Assembly: GCF_000724545.1 (NCBI RefSeq)
Contig: NZ_JHBV01000016.1
Location: forward strand, 124,001 to 188,000
DNA: 64,000 nucleotides
From: Aureispira sp. CCB-QB1
GTDB taxonomy: Bacteria; Bacteroidota; Bacteroidia; Chitinophagales; Saprospiraceae
Reading direction: 5' to 3'
Each line of letters opens with the position of its first letter. Position 1 is the stretch's first letter. Below the pieces are notes generated by a model. That model saw only the letters and a list, made by a program, of their open reading frames with translations. It was not told the origin of the DNA and did no database searches. The position numbers and the translations under genes are program-made. Positions 1 to 8,765 of the stretch are shown piece after piece.

Positions 1-1473
<1,473 letters not shown>

Positions 1474-1512
1474 TTAATTGCAAAGAATTAAGAAGTTTGA
1501 ATCAATTGCGCG

Positions 1513-1520
1513 CAAAACTA
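1513..1520 (-). promoter_or_regulatory. possible Bacteroidota -7 box upstream of pyrG
   Basis: The minus strand reads TAGTTTTG, matching the TAnnTTTG -7 element of Bacteroidota housekeeping promoters, 43 bases before the pyrG ATG. No convincing TTTG -33 element is seen at the expected distance, so this is a weak call. Confidence 0.3.
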
Positions 1521-1648
1521 CCCTTTTTTGAATGAAATTAAGCTATAAAAGGTCATAATTATTAACATTAATTCATAGTTTTCTCTCTATCTCAAAAAGA
1601 TACTTCTTATTTTCTGTTGATATCGCTTTTTATTTTTTCAATAAATAA

Positions 1649-1685
1649 AAAGTGAGTTGCCCACAAAATACGAACAACTCACTTT
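1649..1685 (-). terminator. probable intrinsic terminator after the small lipoprotein gene
   Basis: A perfect 11-bp inverted repeat, AAAGTGAGTTG (1649-1659) and CAACTCACTTT (1675-1685), with a 15-base loop. It lies 70 bases past the stop of the minus-strand lipoprotein gene, and the minus-strand transcript continues into a T-rich run. Confidence 0.65.
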
Positions 1686-1755
1686 AACTAAACACCATCA
1701 ATAAGCTATCTATAAATACTCTAATTTCAAACAACTTAACAGATGTATCTTTGCA

Positions 1756-2139
1756 TTATTCTAATTTATCTTCTACCCAAATGTCAAACTTTTTTTGATC
1801 TTTTGTAGAAACACCACTTCCGCCTGATCGAACAAGTTTCCCTCCAATAGTTGCTTTATATTTTACTGTAATATGGTCTCCATCAAGCATTCCTTTAGCT
1901 CTAACAATTAGATCCGCACCAGAATCCAATTCAAATGTTGTATTCCAATCAGGGGTTAAAGTTTCTGTTTGAAGTTGCCCTGCTTTATCATAATAAGATA
2001 TTGTAGACCAACTCTCTAGATCACCTTCTACTTCAACAGACAAGGCCACCTCCCAAATACCGTTATCCTGTTTTTTACACGAAGAAAAAAAACTTACAGC
2101 AAATAATGAGATCAAAATAAATCGAGATAAATTTTTCAT
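1756..2139 (-). CDS. small lipoprotein with a possible MmpS-like Ig-type fold
   Basis: 127 residues. The N-terminus is a lipoprotein signal peptide: Lys/Arg, a hydrophobic stretch, then SFFSSC with the lipidated Cys at residue 21. The rest is beta-rich, with an aromatic/Gly pattern (ITYxD-like strand, Pro-Asp-Trp, then GDHITVKYK and a GGSG turn) that recalls the Ig-like MmpS fold. That resemblance is by eye and inferred. It is the last gene of a minus-strand set after the ECF sigma and barrel genes, 133 bases downstream, so it may be co-transcribed with them. No enzyme motif is visible and the function is unknown. Confidence 0.75.
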   Translation of the reverse strand: MKNLSRFILISLFAVSFFSSCKKQDNGIWEVALSVEVEGDLESWSTISYYDKAGQLQTETLTPDWNTTFELDSGADLIVRAKGMLDGDHITVKYKATIGGKLVRSGGSGVSTKDQKKFDIWVEDKLE

Positions 2140-2272
2140 TTTTTAATATTTTTTATTTTTTGAAACTTAAGGAATTATTTCAACTCCCTATTATCTAAAT
2201 AGTAAATGTTGTAACCTATCAACACCTCCACAACCTTAATGTATTTGCCAAAGGACCTCTATTCTTTTGTTA

Positions 2273-3589
2273 TCAAAAATTAAATCTCAATCCAAGAGAA
2301 TTAATTAATTCATGTGCATTACTACGGTGGAAATTATTTGAATTATAGGGCTTAAAAATATATTCTGCTTGAACAAAAAGCCTCAACTGTTGGCTCAATT
2401 GATAGTTAATATTTAACCCCATAGCTATTTTAGAATTGAAACGTTCTCTAAGATGTTCTGAAACATCGATCTTATCAATAGATTGTACATCTATGTTAGA
2501 ACTTATTTCAAGGCTATAACTCACATCCAAATCAATTCCTATTTTATTTAGTTGTAATAAATTAAATCGATTCCCCACAGTTAGAGAAAATGATGTAATA
2601 TTAAAGACCGCCTTTATATCGTATAAAATAAATTGATTGCATAAAAGGTCAGAGTCATTGATTTCATCTAAAGGCATTTTATTTCCTTGAATATTATAAG
2701 TAAAATAGCCTTCGTCATCATATAAAGCACTATAATTGAATTCAGCTTGTTTTCTATTATAATTAAAACCTACTATTGGATTTAATAAAGAATTAATTTG
2801 ATAACCAAAACTTATATTTGCATTCAGTCCTGAGGATTTGAATTTTCGATTCGAAAGATCTCCAAAGACAAAAGAGGAATTCCATAAACTCATTTTATAG
2901 CTGGAATAACCAACTTTAGTTTCTATGAAAAATGGCGTTTTTCTAGGTTTATTTTTTCTTGAATCATTTTCTTTTACTACCTCTCCTGTTAACAACATTG
3001 CCAAGTCCTTATTTTCTATAAACATACTGTCAATGCACTCATCTTCTAACAATAATTCCTTAACAATCCTCTCTGCTCCTTCCGCATTCTCTTCCTTCTC
3101 TTCTGGTAACAACAATCCTTTAGATAGATCTTCTACTCCTTTATCTTCCTTTCCTTCTAGTAACAACAATCCTTTAGATAGATCTTCTACTGTAGCAATA
3201 TCAGTGGGTAGATTTTCAGAGATATAGGCTTTCTTTTTATTGACATACTGTTTGTCTATCTTGTTTTGATTTTTCTTTGAATAAATAGTAGTTGGCAATT
3301 CATCAAAACCTGTTGATTTTGGTATTGCATTTGATTCTTTAGAATTAAGGTTTGGTTCAGAGACAATTTCCTCAAAAGATGCCTGCTGCGGCAAATCATC
3401 TATTACCCAGTAAATAAATCCTAAACTTAGCAGGAGAAGCAATATACTTAGCATCTGAAAGAAGAAAAACAACCCTTTTTTACGCTTCTTCTCTTCAATT
3501 TCCTTTTCAATATTATCCCAAACAAAAGAAGGCGTTTCTGCTTTACCATCCTTTAAATTATCCCTAAATAGTTTATCAAATTCTGTCAT
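2273..3589 (-). CDS. ECF-linked protein: cytoplasmic N-terminus, one TM, C-terminal beta-barrel-like domain
   Basis: 438 residues. The first ~40 are charged and contain the W-(D/E)-N-I-E-x-E-I segment seen in Bacteroidota proteins encoded beside ECF sigma factors, which suggests an anti-sigma role. Residues ~42-62 form a single hydrophobic helix. A low-complexity acidic linker follows and holds two near-perfect 18-residue repeats (VEDLSKGLLL...) and a decayed third. From ~225 to the C-terminus, beta-strands alternate and end in a terminal Phe (NSLGLRFNF), as in outer-membrane beta-barrels. The start codon lies inside the sigma gene (14-base overlap), indicating translational coupling. A cytoplasmic/TM N-terminus joined to a barrel-like C-terminus is a puzzling topology. 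The call rests on context and fold pattern. Confidence 0.75.
   Translation of the reverse strand: MTEFDKLFRDNLKDGKAETPSFVWDNIEKEIEEKKRKKGLFFFFQMLSILLLLLSLGFIYWVIDDLPQQASFEEIVSEPNLNSKESNAIPKSTGFDELPTTIYSKKNQNKIDKQYVNKKKAYISENLPTDIATVEDLSKGLLLLEGKEDKGVEDLSKGLLLPEEKEENAEGAERIVKELLLEDECIDSMFIENKDLAMLLTGEVVKENDSRKNKPRKTPFFIETKVGYSSYKMSLWNSSFVFGDLSNRKFKSSGLNANISFGYQINSLLNPIVGFNYNRKQAEFNYSALYDDEGYFTYNIQGNKMPLDEINDSDLLCNQFILYDIKAVFNITSFSLTVGNRFNLLQLNKIGIDLDVSYSLEISSNIDVQSIDKIDVSEHLRERFNSKIAMGLNINYQLSQQLRLFVQAEYIFKPYNSNNFHRSNAHELINSLGLRFNF
3107..3191. repeat. 54-bp tandem duplication inside the ECF-linked barrel gene
   Basis: An identical 31-base segment occurs at 3107-3137 and 3161-3191, with a period of 54 bases (18 codons). 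It encodes the repeated VEDLSKGLLL block of the periplasmic linker. A third, diverged copy lies around 3045-3075. The period is a multiple of three, so the reading frame is kept. Confidence 0.85.
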
Positions 3590-4115
3590 AGTAGTTGTTA
3601 ATTATTTGAACAGATTGATCTGCTGTTAAATATTTTTTAAGCTGAAACCTTGCCCTTACCAATTGGGACCTAGAAGTACTTACGCTAATTCCAATTAATT
3701 CACTAACCTCTTTGTGAGAATAGCCTTCAATAATGACTAAATTCACAATTGTTCTATAGCCATCTGATAATTGATTAATTGCGTTTAGTAGTACTCTTTG
3801 TAGATTTTCATCTCCTTTAGGATAATCAAATTCAAAGGATTGCTCATAAAAATCCTCTACAATATGGCTATTTTCCAGTTCTTCGTAAATCTTCCGACTT
3901 CGTAAGAATTCTAAGCATTTATTTACTATGATTTTTTTTAACCAGCCCTCAAAGGATCCTTTGCCAGAAAATGAGGGTATCTTCTTGTACGCTTGGATGA
4001 ATCCCTCTTGCAAGGCATCACAAGCGTCTGGTCTATTCTTGAGATATCGCAGGCAGACGTAGTATAATTTATCAGCATAATGCTGATAAATTACTTTGAA
4101 AGCGGTACTATCCAC
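3576..4115 (-). CDS. RNA polymerase sigma-70 family ECF sigma factor
   Basis: 179 residues, normal ECF length. Region 2 is at residues ~10-75 (YVCLRYLKNRPDACDALQEG, then FIQAYKKIPSF and the GSFEGWLKKIIVNKCLEFLR stretch). Region 4 is at ~110-165 and has the helix-turn-helix IIEGYSHKEVSELIGISVST. It directs RNA polymerase to a specific regulon. Its 3' end overlaps the barrel/anti-sigma-like gene, the usual pairing of sigma and regulator. Members of this family often control surface or envelope functions, but the target here is unknown. Confidence 0.93.
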   Translation of the reverse strand: MDSTAFKVIYQHYADKLYYVCLRYLKNRPDACDALQEGFIQAYKKIPSFSGKGSFEGWLKKIIVNKCLEFLRSRKIYEELENSHIVEDFYEQSFEFDYPKGDENLQRVLLNAINQLSDGYRTIVNLVIIEGYSHKEVSELIGISVSTSRSQLVRARFQLKKYLTADQSVQIINNYYDRI

Positions 4116-4401
4116 TTTCTTTTGACATCTTTTTATTGCTTCTGTTACTAAGATAATACTTTATTTAATAGAAATTATACATAATATTGATCTGTGCAAT
4201 TAGCTAAACTGCCTACTCCGTCATAGAGACCTATAGCCCATCCCATTCACTATTCGAAACCACTCTTTGTTAGTCTTAGGTAGACCACCTACAATACCTC
4301 TTAACATCCAATAATCAATACCAATCGTTTAGATGTTCTTATCAAAAGTCTAAAACTCCATACGAAATAGCATGACAGCTAATTACTACACACACATCTA
4401 T

Positions 4402-5529
4402 TTAAAGACCATAGACAGATAAGTTATCATATGTCGTATTTTCTGGCAATACAATTGTATTAATAGGACCTTCAATGACAACTCGATAACAAGGTATTCC
4501 ATTTTCAGCATCTCCTAAAGGCATAATAGTATAAGAAATACCAGCAGGAACAGTCCCTAATGAAGCGCCATTTACTCTAAATTCATTGGGAGCGACAAGC
4601 AACATATCATTAGAAACGTCAAAAGAAATATGTTTCTTAGAAATCCTAAGACTTGAAAAATCTATCTCTAAATCACAATCTAGTAATTTTAAAAGACCAC
4701 CAGAAAAATTGCTATTCCTCTCTTTATCAAAAGGGAAACTATCCCCCCATGCGATAAGTCCCTTTTCGCCTCCACCAACAGCACCAGTAGAACCTATATA
4801 TTTAGCTCTAAAATAGACAGAATCTATATTGGTAGGATAAGGTAGGTGTTGTTGGTGCAAGATACGAATTCCCATAGTACGTATTAGTTTATAATCTGTG
4901 TCGGCAGAGTCGATAAATATATTTAGGGAATTATCAAAAACAAATGTACTCGCGTCCCATCCAGTACTATTGCGTGAAAGATCGTTTAGCAATAAGTCAT
5001 CAATTGAAATAGACGCTCCTCCTAACTCTATAGTATTAATTTCTCCTAATAATTTCACCTCACCAAAAGTTTGAGATGCCATATATTCCTCAGGAGAACC
5101 ACCATTTATTTTAAGGTTTCCAGAATGAAGCAAATCATCAGTTTTAAGGATAATTGACTTTAACCTTGTTGAATGGTCTACAGCAGAATAATCAAACAAT
5201 ACATCGGCATCTTTAATATTTAAAACTTTATCGACAAAGTTTGCGTTTGGATTGGGTAGCTCAGAAGCTGAAATAGTCTTTACAGATCCTAAATTTTGTC
5301 CAAGCCCAGAATAATCCTTGTACTTTCCTTGCATCGTAACACTGTTATGAGCATAAAAAACAGGGCTATAAGTGGTAGACGAAAAAGATTCATTAATATT
5401 TACAACATCAAATCCAATATTTGGACATTTTTCAGGAATAGGAACTTCAACATCTTCTTTTTGGCAAGAAACAACAGTCATTAATAAAGCAACTAATACA
5501 CCTACGATATAAAAAATACTCTTACTCAT
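4402..5529 (-). CDS. lipoprotein of unknown function
   Basis: 375 residues with a clear lipoprotein signal: a hydrophobic N-terminus, then MTVVSC with Cys at residue 22, followed by polar QKED. The mature part is beta-rich with many Asn/Asp/Ser and no recognised catalytic motif. It lies 286 bases upstream of the ECF sigma gene on the same strand and could be part of the same surface system or independent. The gap between them shows no obvious terminator. The 5' side is a large block of intergenic repeats. Confidence 0.75.
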   Translation of the reverse strand: MSKSIFYIVGVLVALLMTVVSCQKEDVEVPIPEKCPNIGFDVVNINESFSSTTYSPVFYAHNSVTMQGKYKDYSGLGQNLGSVKTISASELPNPNANFVDKVLNIKDADVLFDYSAVDHSTRLKSIILKTDDLLHSGNLKINGGSPEEYMASQTFGEVKLLGEINTIELGGASISIDDLLLNDLSRNSTGWDASTFVFDNSLNIFIDSADTDYKLIRTMGIRILHQQHLPYPTNIDSVYFRAKYIGSTGAVGGGEKGLIAWGDSFPFDKERNSNFSGGLLKLLDCDLEIDFSSLRISKKHISFDVSNDMLLVAPNEFRVNGASLGTVPAGISYTIMPLGDAENGIPCYRVVIEGPINTIVLPENTTYDNLSVYGL

Positions 5530-5562
5530 CTTTTGATTATTTGATAGTTATTAATTGATTAG

Positions 5563-5647
5563 TAGTTCGTTGACTAGCTTTGTTACTCCCTATGGTCGTG
5601 AGCTCGCATAGCTCGGTTCGCAGCTACTACGTGGTTTCAACGAACTA
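5563..5647. repeat. dispersed palindromic element, copy A (85 bp)
   Basis: Bounded by a perfect 11-bp inverted repeat, TAGTTCGTTGA (5563-5573) and TCAACGAACTA (5637-5647). The interior contains CTCCCTATGGTCGTGAGCTC and GCTACTACGTGG, which recur at other loci in this window (near 20.4, 42.9 and 55.1 kb). It is intergenic and has no ORF. Confidence 0.85.
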
Positions 5648-5668
5648 TTGAATTGATGACATCCGTTA

Positions 5669-5888
5669 AAAAATCAACGGAGTAATAAATTGAGATTATT
5701 TAAGAATAAGGTTATCTAGAATTAATACTCCGTTGATTTTTGAGTTTCCCTACGAACCCGCAGGCTCACGAAGTAAAAACGTAAAAAAGCATCTTGCATT
5801 AGTTTGATTATCAGTCTTTTAGCATAAAGGCTAACAAGGGCACATCTTACTGATAATCAAACTAATACGATTTTTCAACGGAGTAATG
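5669..5888. repeat. dispersed nested-palindrome element, copy 1
   Basis: It starts with a perfect 16-bp inverted repeat, AAAAATCAACGGAGTA (5669-5684) and TACTCCGTTGATTTTT (5726-5741). Next comes a second, 17-bp perfect palindrome, ATTAGTTTGATTATCAG (5798-5814) and CTGATAATCAAACTAAT (5850-5866). It ends with a third CAACGGAGTAAT. A closely related copy lies at 32403-32569. There is no coding capacity. Confidence 0.85.
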
Positions 5889-6051
5889 CTAGAATAGTAG
5901 TTATCAATAAACATCTTCATTATTTATCTCTTAGATGCAGACTTTGTAAAAACGCTGCATGATTTTTTATTTTTTTTAAGTCTGTGTACCAAACAAAAAT
6001 TTTAAAATTGCTACCATAAAAAGTTTAAATTAGTACCCAAAAGAAAATATT

Positions 6052-7185
6052 ATGATTCGTATATTCAGTTTTTTATTCCTTTTCAGCATTCTACTGGCTT
6101 GTAACCCAAGTTCAAAACTAAAAAATAAAGACATTGAAGATTTAGAGGATATTAATCTATTGCTTCAAAAAGTACGTTCAAAATACAATATGCCAGCCAT
6201 GGCAGCAGCAGTTGTTCGCAAAGATGCCATTCAAGCCATAGGTGTAACAGGCGTACGACGTATTTATACCAAAGATAAAGTAAAACTTAGCGACCGTTTT
6301 CATATGGGCTCTACGACCAAGGCAATTACAGCACATTGGGCAGCAAGCTTGGTAGAAAGCGGGTTCATTACTTGGGATAGCAAGATTTTAGACATATTTC
6401 CACATTGGGAAGACGATGCATTAAAAACATACCACAACGTTACTCTATCTGATTTACTTTGCCATAGAGGCAAAATTCAGCCGTTTACAAGTGCAATGGA
6501 CTTGGCTAGTTTGCCTCGATTTGCGGGCAACCCCATGGAAAAACGTCGTGCTTTTGCCAAATGGTTGCTCAAGCAAAACCCAGCAAAAGTTGGTAGTCAA
6601 GAAGGTTACGTTTATTCCAATGCAGGATATTCTATTGCTGCTGCTATGCTCGAAAAAGTAAGTGAAACAACTTGGGAGGAAGCTATTTTAAGCGATGTAC
6701 TGGTTCCTTTAGATATCGATGCGGTTATTGGTTGGCCTACAGATAGCGACGCCAATCAACCTTTTGGGCATCATTCTGTCCATCCTTTAGATTCTAACCT
6801 TCGAGCTGTGACGGCTAGAAATATGTTTCAAATGGAAGACATTATTGCTCCCTCTGGTGACTTGAGTATGTCTATTGAGGATTACGCCAAATTTGTTCAA
6901 GCACATTTACAAGGTGTACAAGGGCAAGATAACTTGTTAAAAGCTGATACGTATAACTATGTGCATTATGGTCGGGAGAACTATGCTATGGGCTGGACTA
7001 GGCTGCTAAAAAATGGCACACACGTTAGCACACACGACGGTAGTGCTGGTACCTTTTATTCTCATACGAGCATTTTGAAAGAAAAAGACTTGGGCATTAT
7101 TATTTTTGTTAATGCTTCCAATATTTACGCTACAAAAGCCGTTTATACTTTAAAAAAACGTTTGCTAGATATTTATGACAAATAA
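6052..7185 (+). CDS. serine hydrolase lipoprotein, beta-lactamase class C/penicillin-binding protein family
   Basis: 377 residues. The lipoprotein signal ends in SILLAC (Cys17). The family motifs are visible: SxxK as STTK at 87-90 (nucleophile Ser87, Lys90), YxN as YSN at 188-190, and a C-terminal HDGSAGTF in place of the KTG/HTG strand. Members are D-Ala-D-Ala carboxypeptidases, esterases or beta-lactamases acting in the periplasm or at the cell surface. Sequence alone does not choose between them, and nothing here argues for true antibiotic resistance. It is monocistronic, with a 270-base gap downstream. Confidence 0.9.
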   Translation: MIRIFSFLFLFSILLACNPSSKLKNKDIEDLEDINLLLQKVRSKYNMPAMAAAVVRKDAIQAIGVTGVRRIYTKDKVKLSDRFHMGSTTKAITAHWAASLVESGFITWDSKILDIFPHWEDDALKTYHNVTLSDLLCHRGKIQPFTSAMDLASLPRFAGNPMEKRRAFAKWLLKQNPAKVGSQEGYVYSNAGYSIAAAMLEKVSETTWEEAILSDVLVPLDIDAVIGWPTDSDANQPFGHHSVHPLDSNLRAVTARNMFQMEDIIAPSGDLSMSIEDYAKFVQAHLQGVQGQDNLLKADTYNYVHYGRENYAMGWTRLLKNGTHVSTHDGSAGTFYSHTSILKEKDLGIIIFVNASNIYATKAVYTLKKRLLDIYDK

Positions 7186-7457
7186 TAATTTCTTTGGCAT
7201 AAAAATTATAGCTATATTAATCATATAAAGGCTATCCCCCAATATAGAATAAATGACAAAGTATTCATTTGGGCTTAGATACAATCCAATTTAAGTCCTT
7301 TTCTATATTTGATTATCTCGTCCTGTTTTTTAAACCCCAAATTTAAATTACATTATTGATCTACTTTTTAATCTATGTAGTATGCCATATACTAGAACTT
7401 ATCTAATTAAAGGAGTTCTTATTCCCAATAAAGGTGCTACATTCAAAATGGCTGGTT

Positions 7458-8477
7458 ATGAAACAAGTTCAACACCTATTTTTTGTTGTCCTTCTTACTG
7501 TTTTTGCAATGACAATGACAAAAGCACAAGATACTCCATTGCCCAACATTAGCTCTCAATATCTAACTCAAGGGAATGATTATGGTGCTGTAGTATTAAA
7601 AATCCAATATGCCAACCCAAAAAGTCATTGGGTTTTGGATGGAAAAACACTCGATTTTACACAACAAAATTTATATCAATTCTTGGATACTCGGTTTGAA
7701 AATTTAGAAGCAGCAGAGATTCAACAACATAATATAAAATTGGAAGCGCCCTCTGATATGCCCATTCACTACTTACAAGATGCTTATGCGTGGGTTCAAA
7801 TTTATGGAAATAAAAGTTTACACCTAGCCATGTATGAAAGCATGCAACCCGATAAAAAACAATACCTTCCGTTAGATATCCTGCCCTTTACTCAACTAGA
7901 AGAAGCCTGCACTTATTACGCTACATCTACGAGAGGTTCCAATTCGGCAGTTGAAGCTTTCTCAACCATCCACCCCAATACCGAACGCTTAACAATGTCT
8001 AAAAAGATAGATTTAAGTTTAGCATCTAAAAAAATTCGTCCTGAACATTATATCCCTCAAAACATTCTACATATTGACCTTCGAGAAGGTAATGAAATAA
8101 TTTTTAAAGGTCGTCAAGCCAATCCTTTGGTTTTGGGTTCTCTTATTCAAAGTGAGTTGGCTGCTAATTATAAGAATAGTTACGAAAAAGCAGCTCCGCA
8201 AAACTACTTGTGGATCAACCTCCGTATGAACAAAAATATTACCTATCAGCAGTATGCTGAAGTATTGGTTGCTCTGCAAGAAGCGTTTCATTTATATTGG
8301 GAAGAATTGGCATTTAACAAATTTCAAAAAGCCTACTTAGATTTAGATGTGCAACAACGCTGGTCTATTCAACAGGCTAGCCCTAAATTAATTGCTCAAT
8401 ATGATGCCATTGAATTATTGTACATAGAAGAAAAGTTATCTTCGGATACTCCTCAAACATGGTTTGAATTAAAATAA
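7458..8477 (+). CDS. exported protein with a C-terminal ExbD/TolR-like periplasmic domain
   Basis: The likely start is the ATG at 7458 (MKQVQHLFF...), which puts a Sec signal peptide ending TMTKAQ at the N-terminus; an upstream in-frame ATG at 7434 would bury it. About 339 residues. The middle has no recognised domain. From ~residue 205, ILHIDLREGNEIIF, then LWINLRMNKNITYQQYAEVL and an ELAFNKFQKAYLDLDVQQRW segment closely follow the periplasmic domain of Bacteroidota ExbD proteins (the pattern NxxTxYxxYxxVLxxLxxAYxxxWEExAxxxFxxxxxxL). The ExbD transmembrane anchor with its Asp is absent. The fold is inferred and the function unknown. Confidence 0.7.
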   Translation: MKQVQHLFFVVLLTVFAMTMTKAQDTPLPNISSQYLTQGNDYGAVVLKIQYANPKSHWVLDGKTLDFTQQNLYQFLDTRFENLEAAEIQQHNIKLEAPSDMPIHYLQDAYAWVQIYGNKSLHLAMYESMQPDKKQYLPLDILPFTQLEEACTYYATSTRGSNSAVEAFSTIHPNTERLTMSKKIDLSLASKKIRPEHYIPQNILHIDLREGNEIIFKGRQANPLVLGSLIQSELAANYKNSYEKAAPQNYLWINLRMNKNITYQQYAEVLVALQEAFHLYWEELAFNKFQKAYLDLDVQQRWSIQQASPKLIAQYDAIELLYIEEKLSSDTPQTWFELK

Positions 8478-8528
8478 AACACCTTATATGCTAAAGTTTT
8501 TTTGATTTATAAAAATTCACGAAAGACC

Positions 8529-8556
8529 AAGCTACCTTTTAAGGGTAGCTTTTTTT
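8529..8556 (+). terminator. intrinsic terminator
   Basis: Perfect 8-bp stem AAGCTACC (8529-8536) and GGTAGCTT (8544-8551), a 7-base loop, then a run of T. It lies about 50 bases after the stop of the ExbD-like gene. Confidence 0.88.
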
Positions 8557-8765
8557 ATGTGATTTAGAAGAATGAATCTTAAGATTAATCGAAAAAATTA
8601 TAAAACATATTCCATTTGCACTTATCTTTACTCCCACAAAAAGAATTCCTATTTATAATATTTTGTACGTGTTTTAAACAACAACTTAAAACAAGAGAAT
8701 AAATCTAATTCTTGATATTGTACAAACTCTAACAAAGAACAACCAAAAAATAAATTAACCAAAGA

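Noticed and set aside
2925-3227. Open frame of 100 codons on the plus strand opposite the barrel gene
   Set aside because: It is a shadow of the 54-bp repeat region of the real minus-strand gene: Ser/Asn-rich, with no family and no ribosome-binding context.
5563-5888. Considered a CRISPR array because of repeated short motifs
   Set aside because: The motifs are palindromic, unevenly spaced and share interiors rather than unique spacers; no cas genes are in the window.
6052-7185. Considered a true antibiotic-resistance beta-lactamase
   Set aside because: The motifs are those of the broad class C/esterase/DD-peptidase family, and the end is HDGSAG instead of KTG; resistance cannot be inferred.
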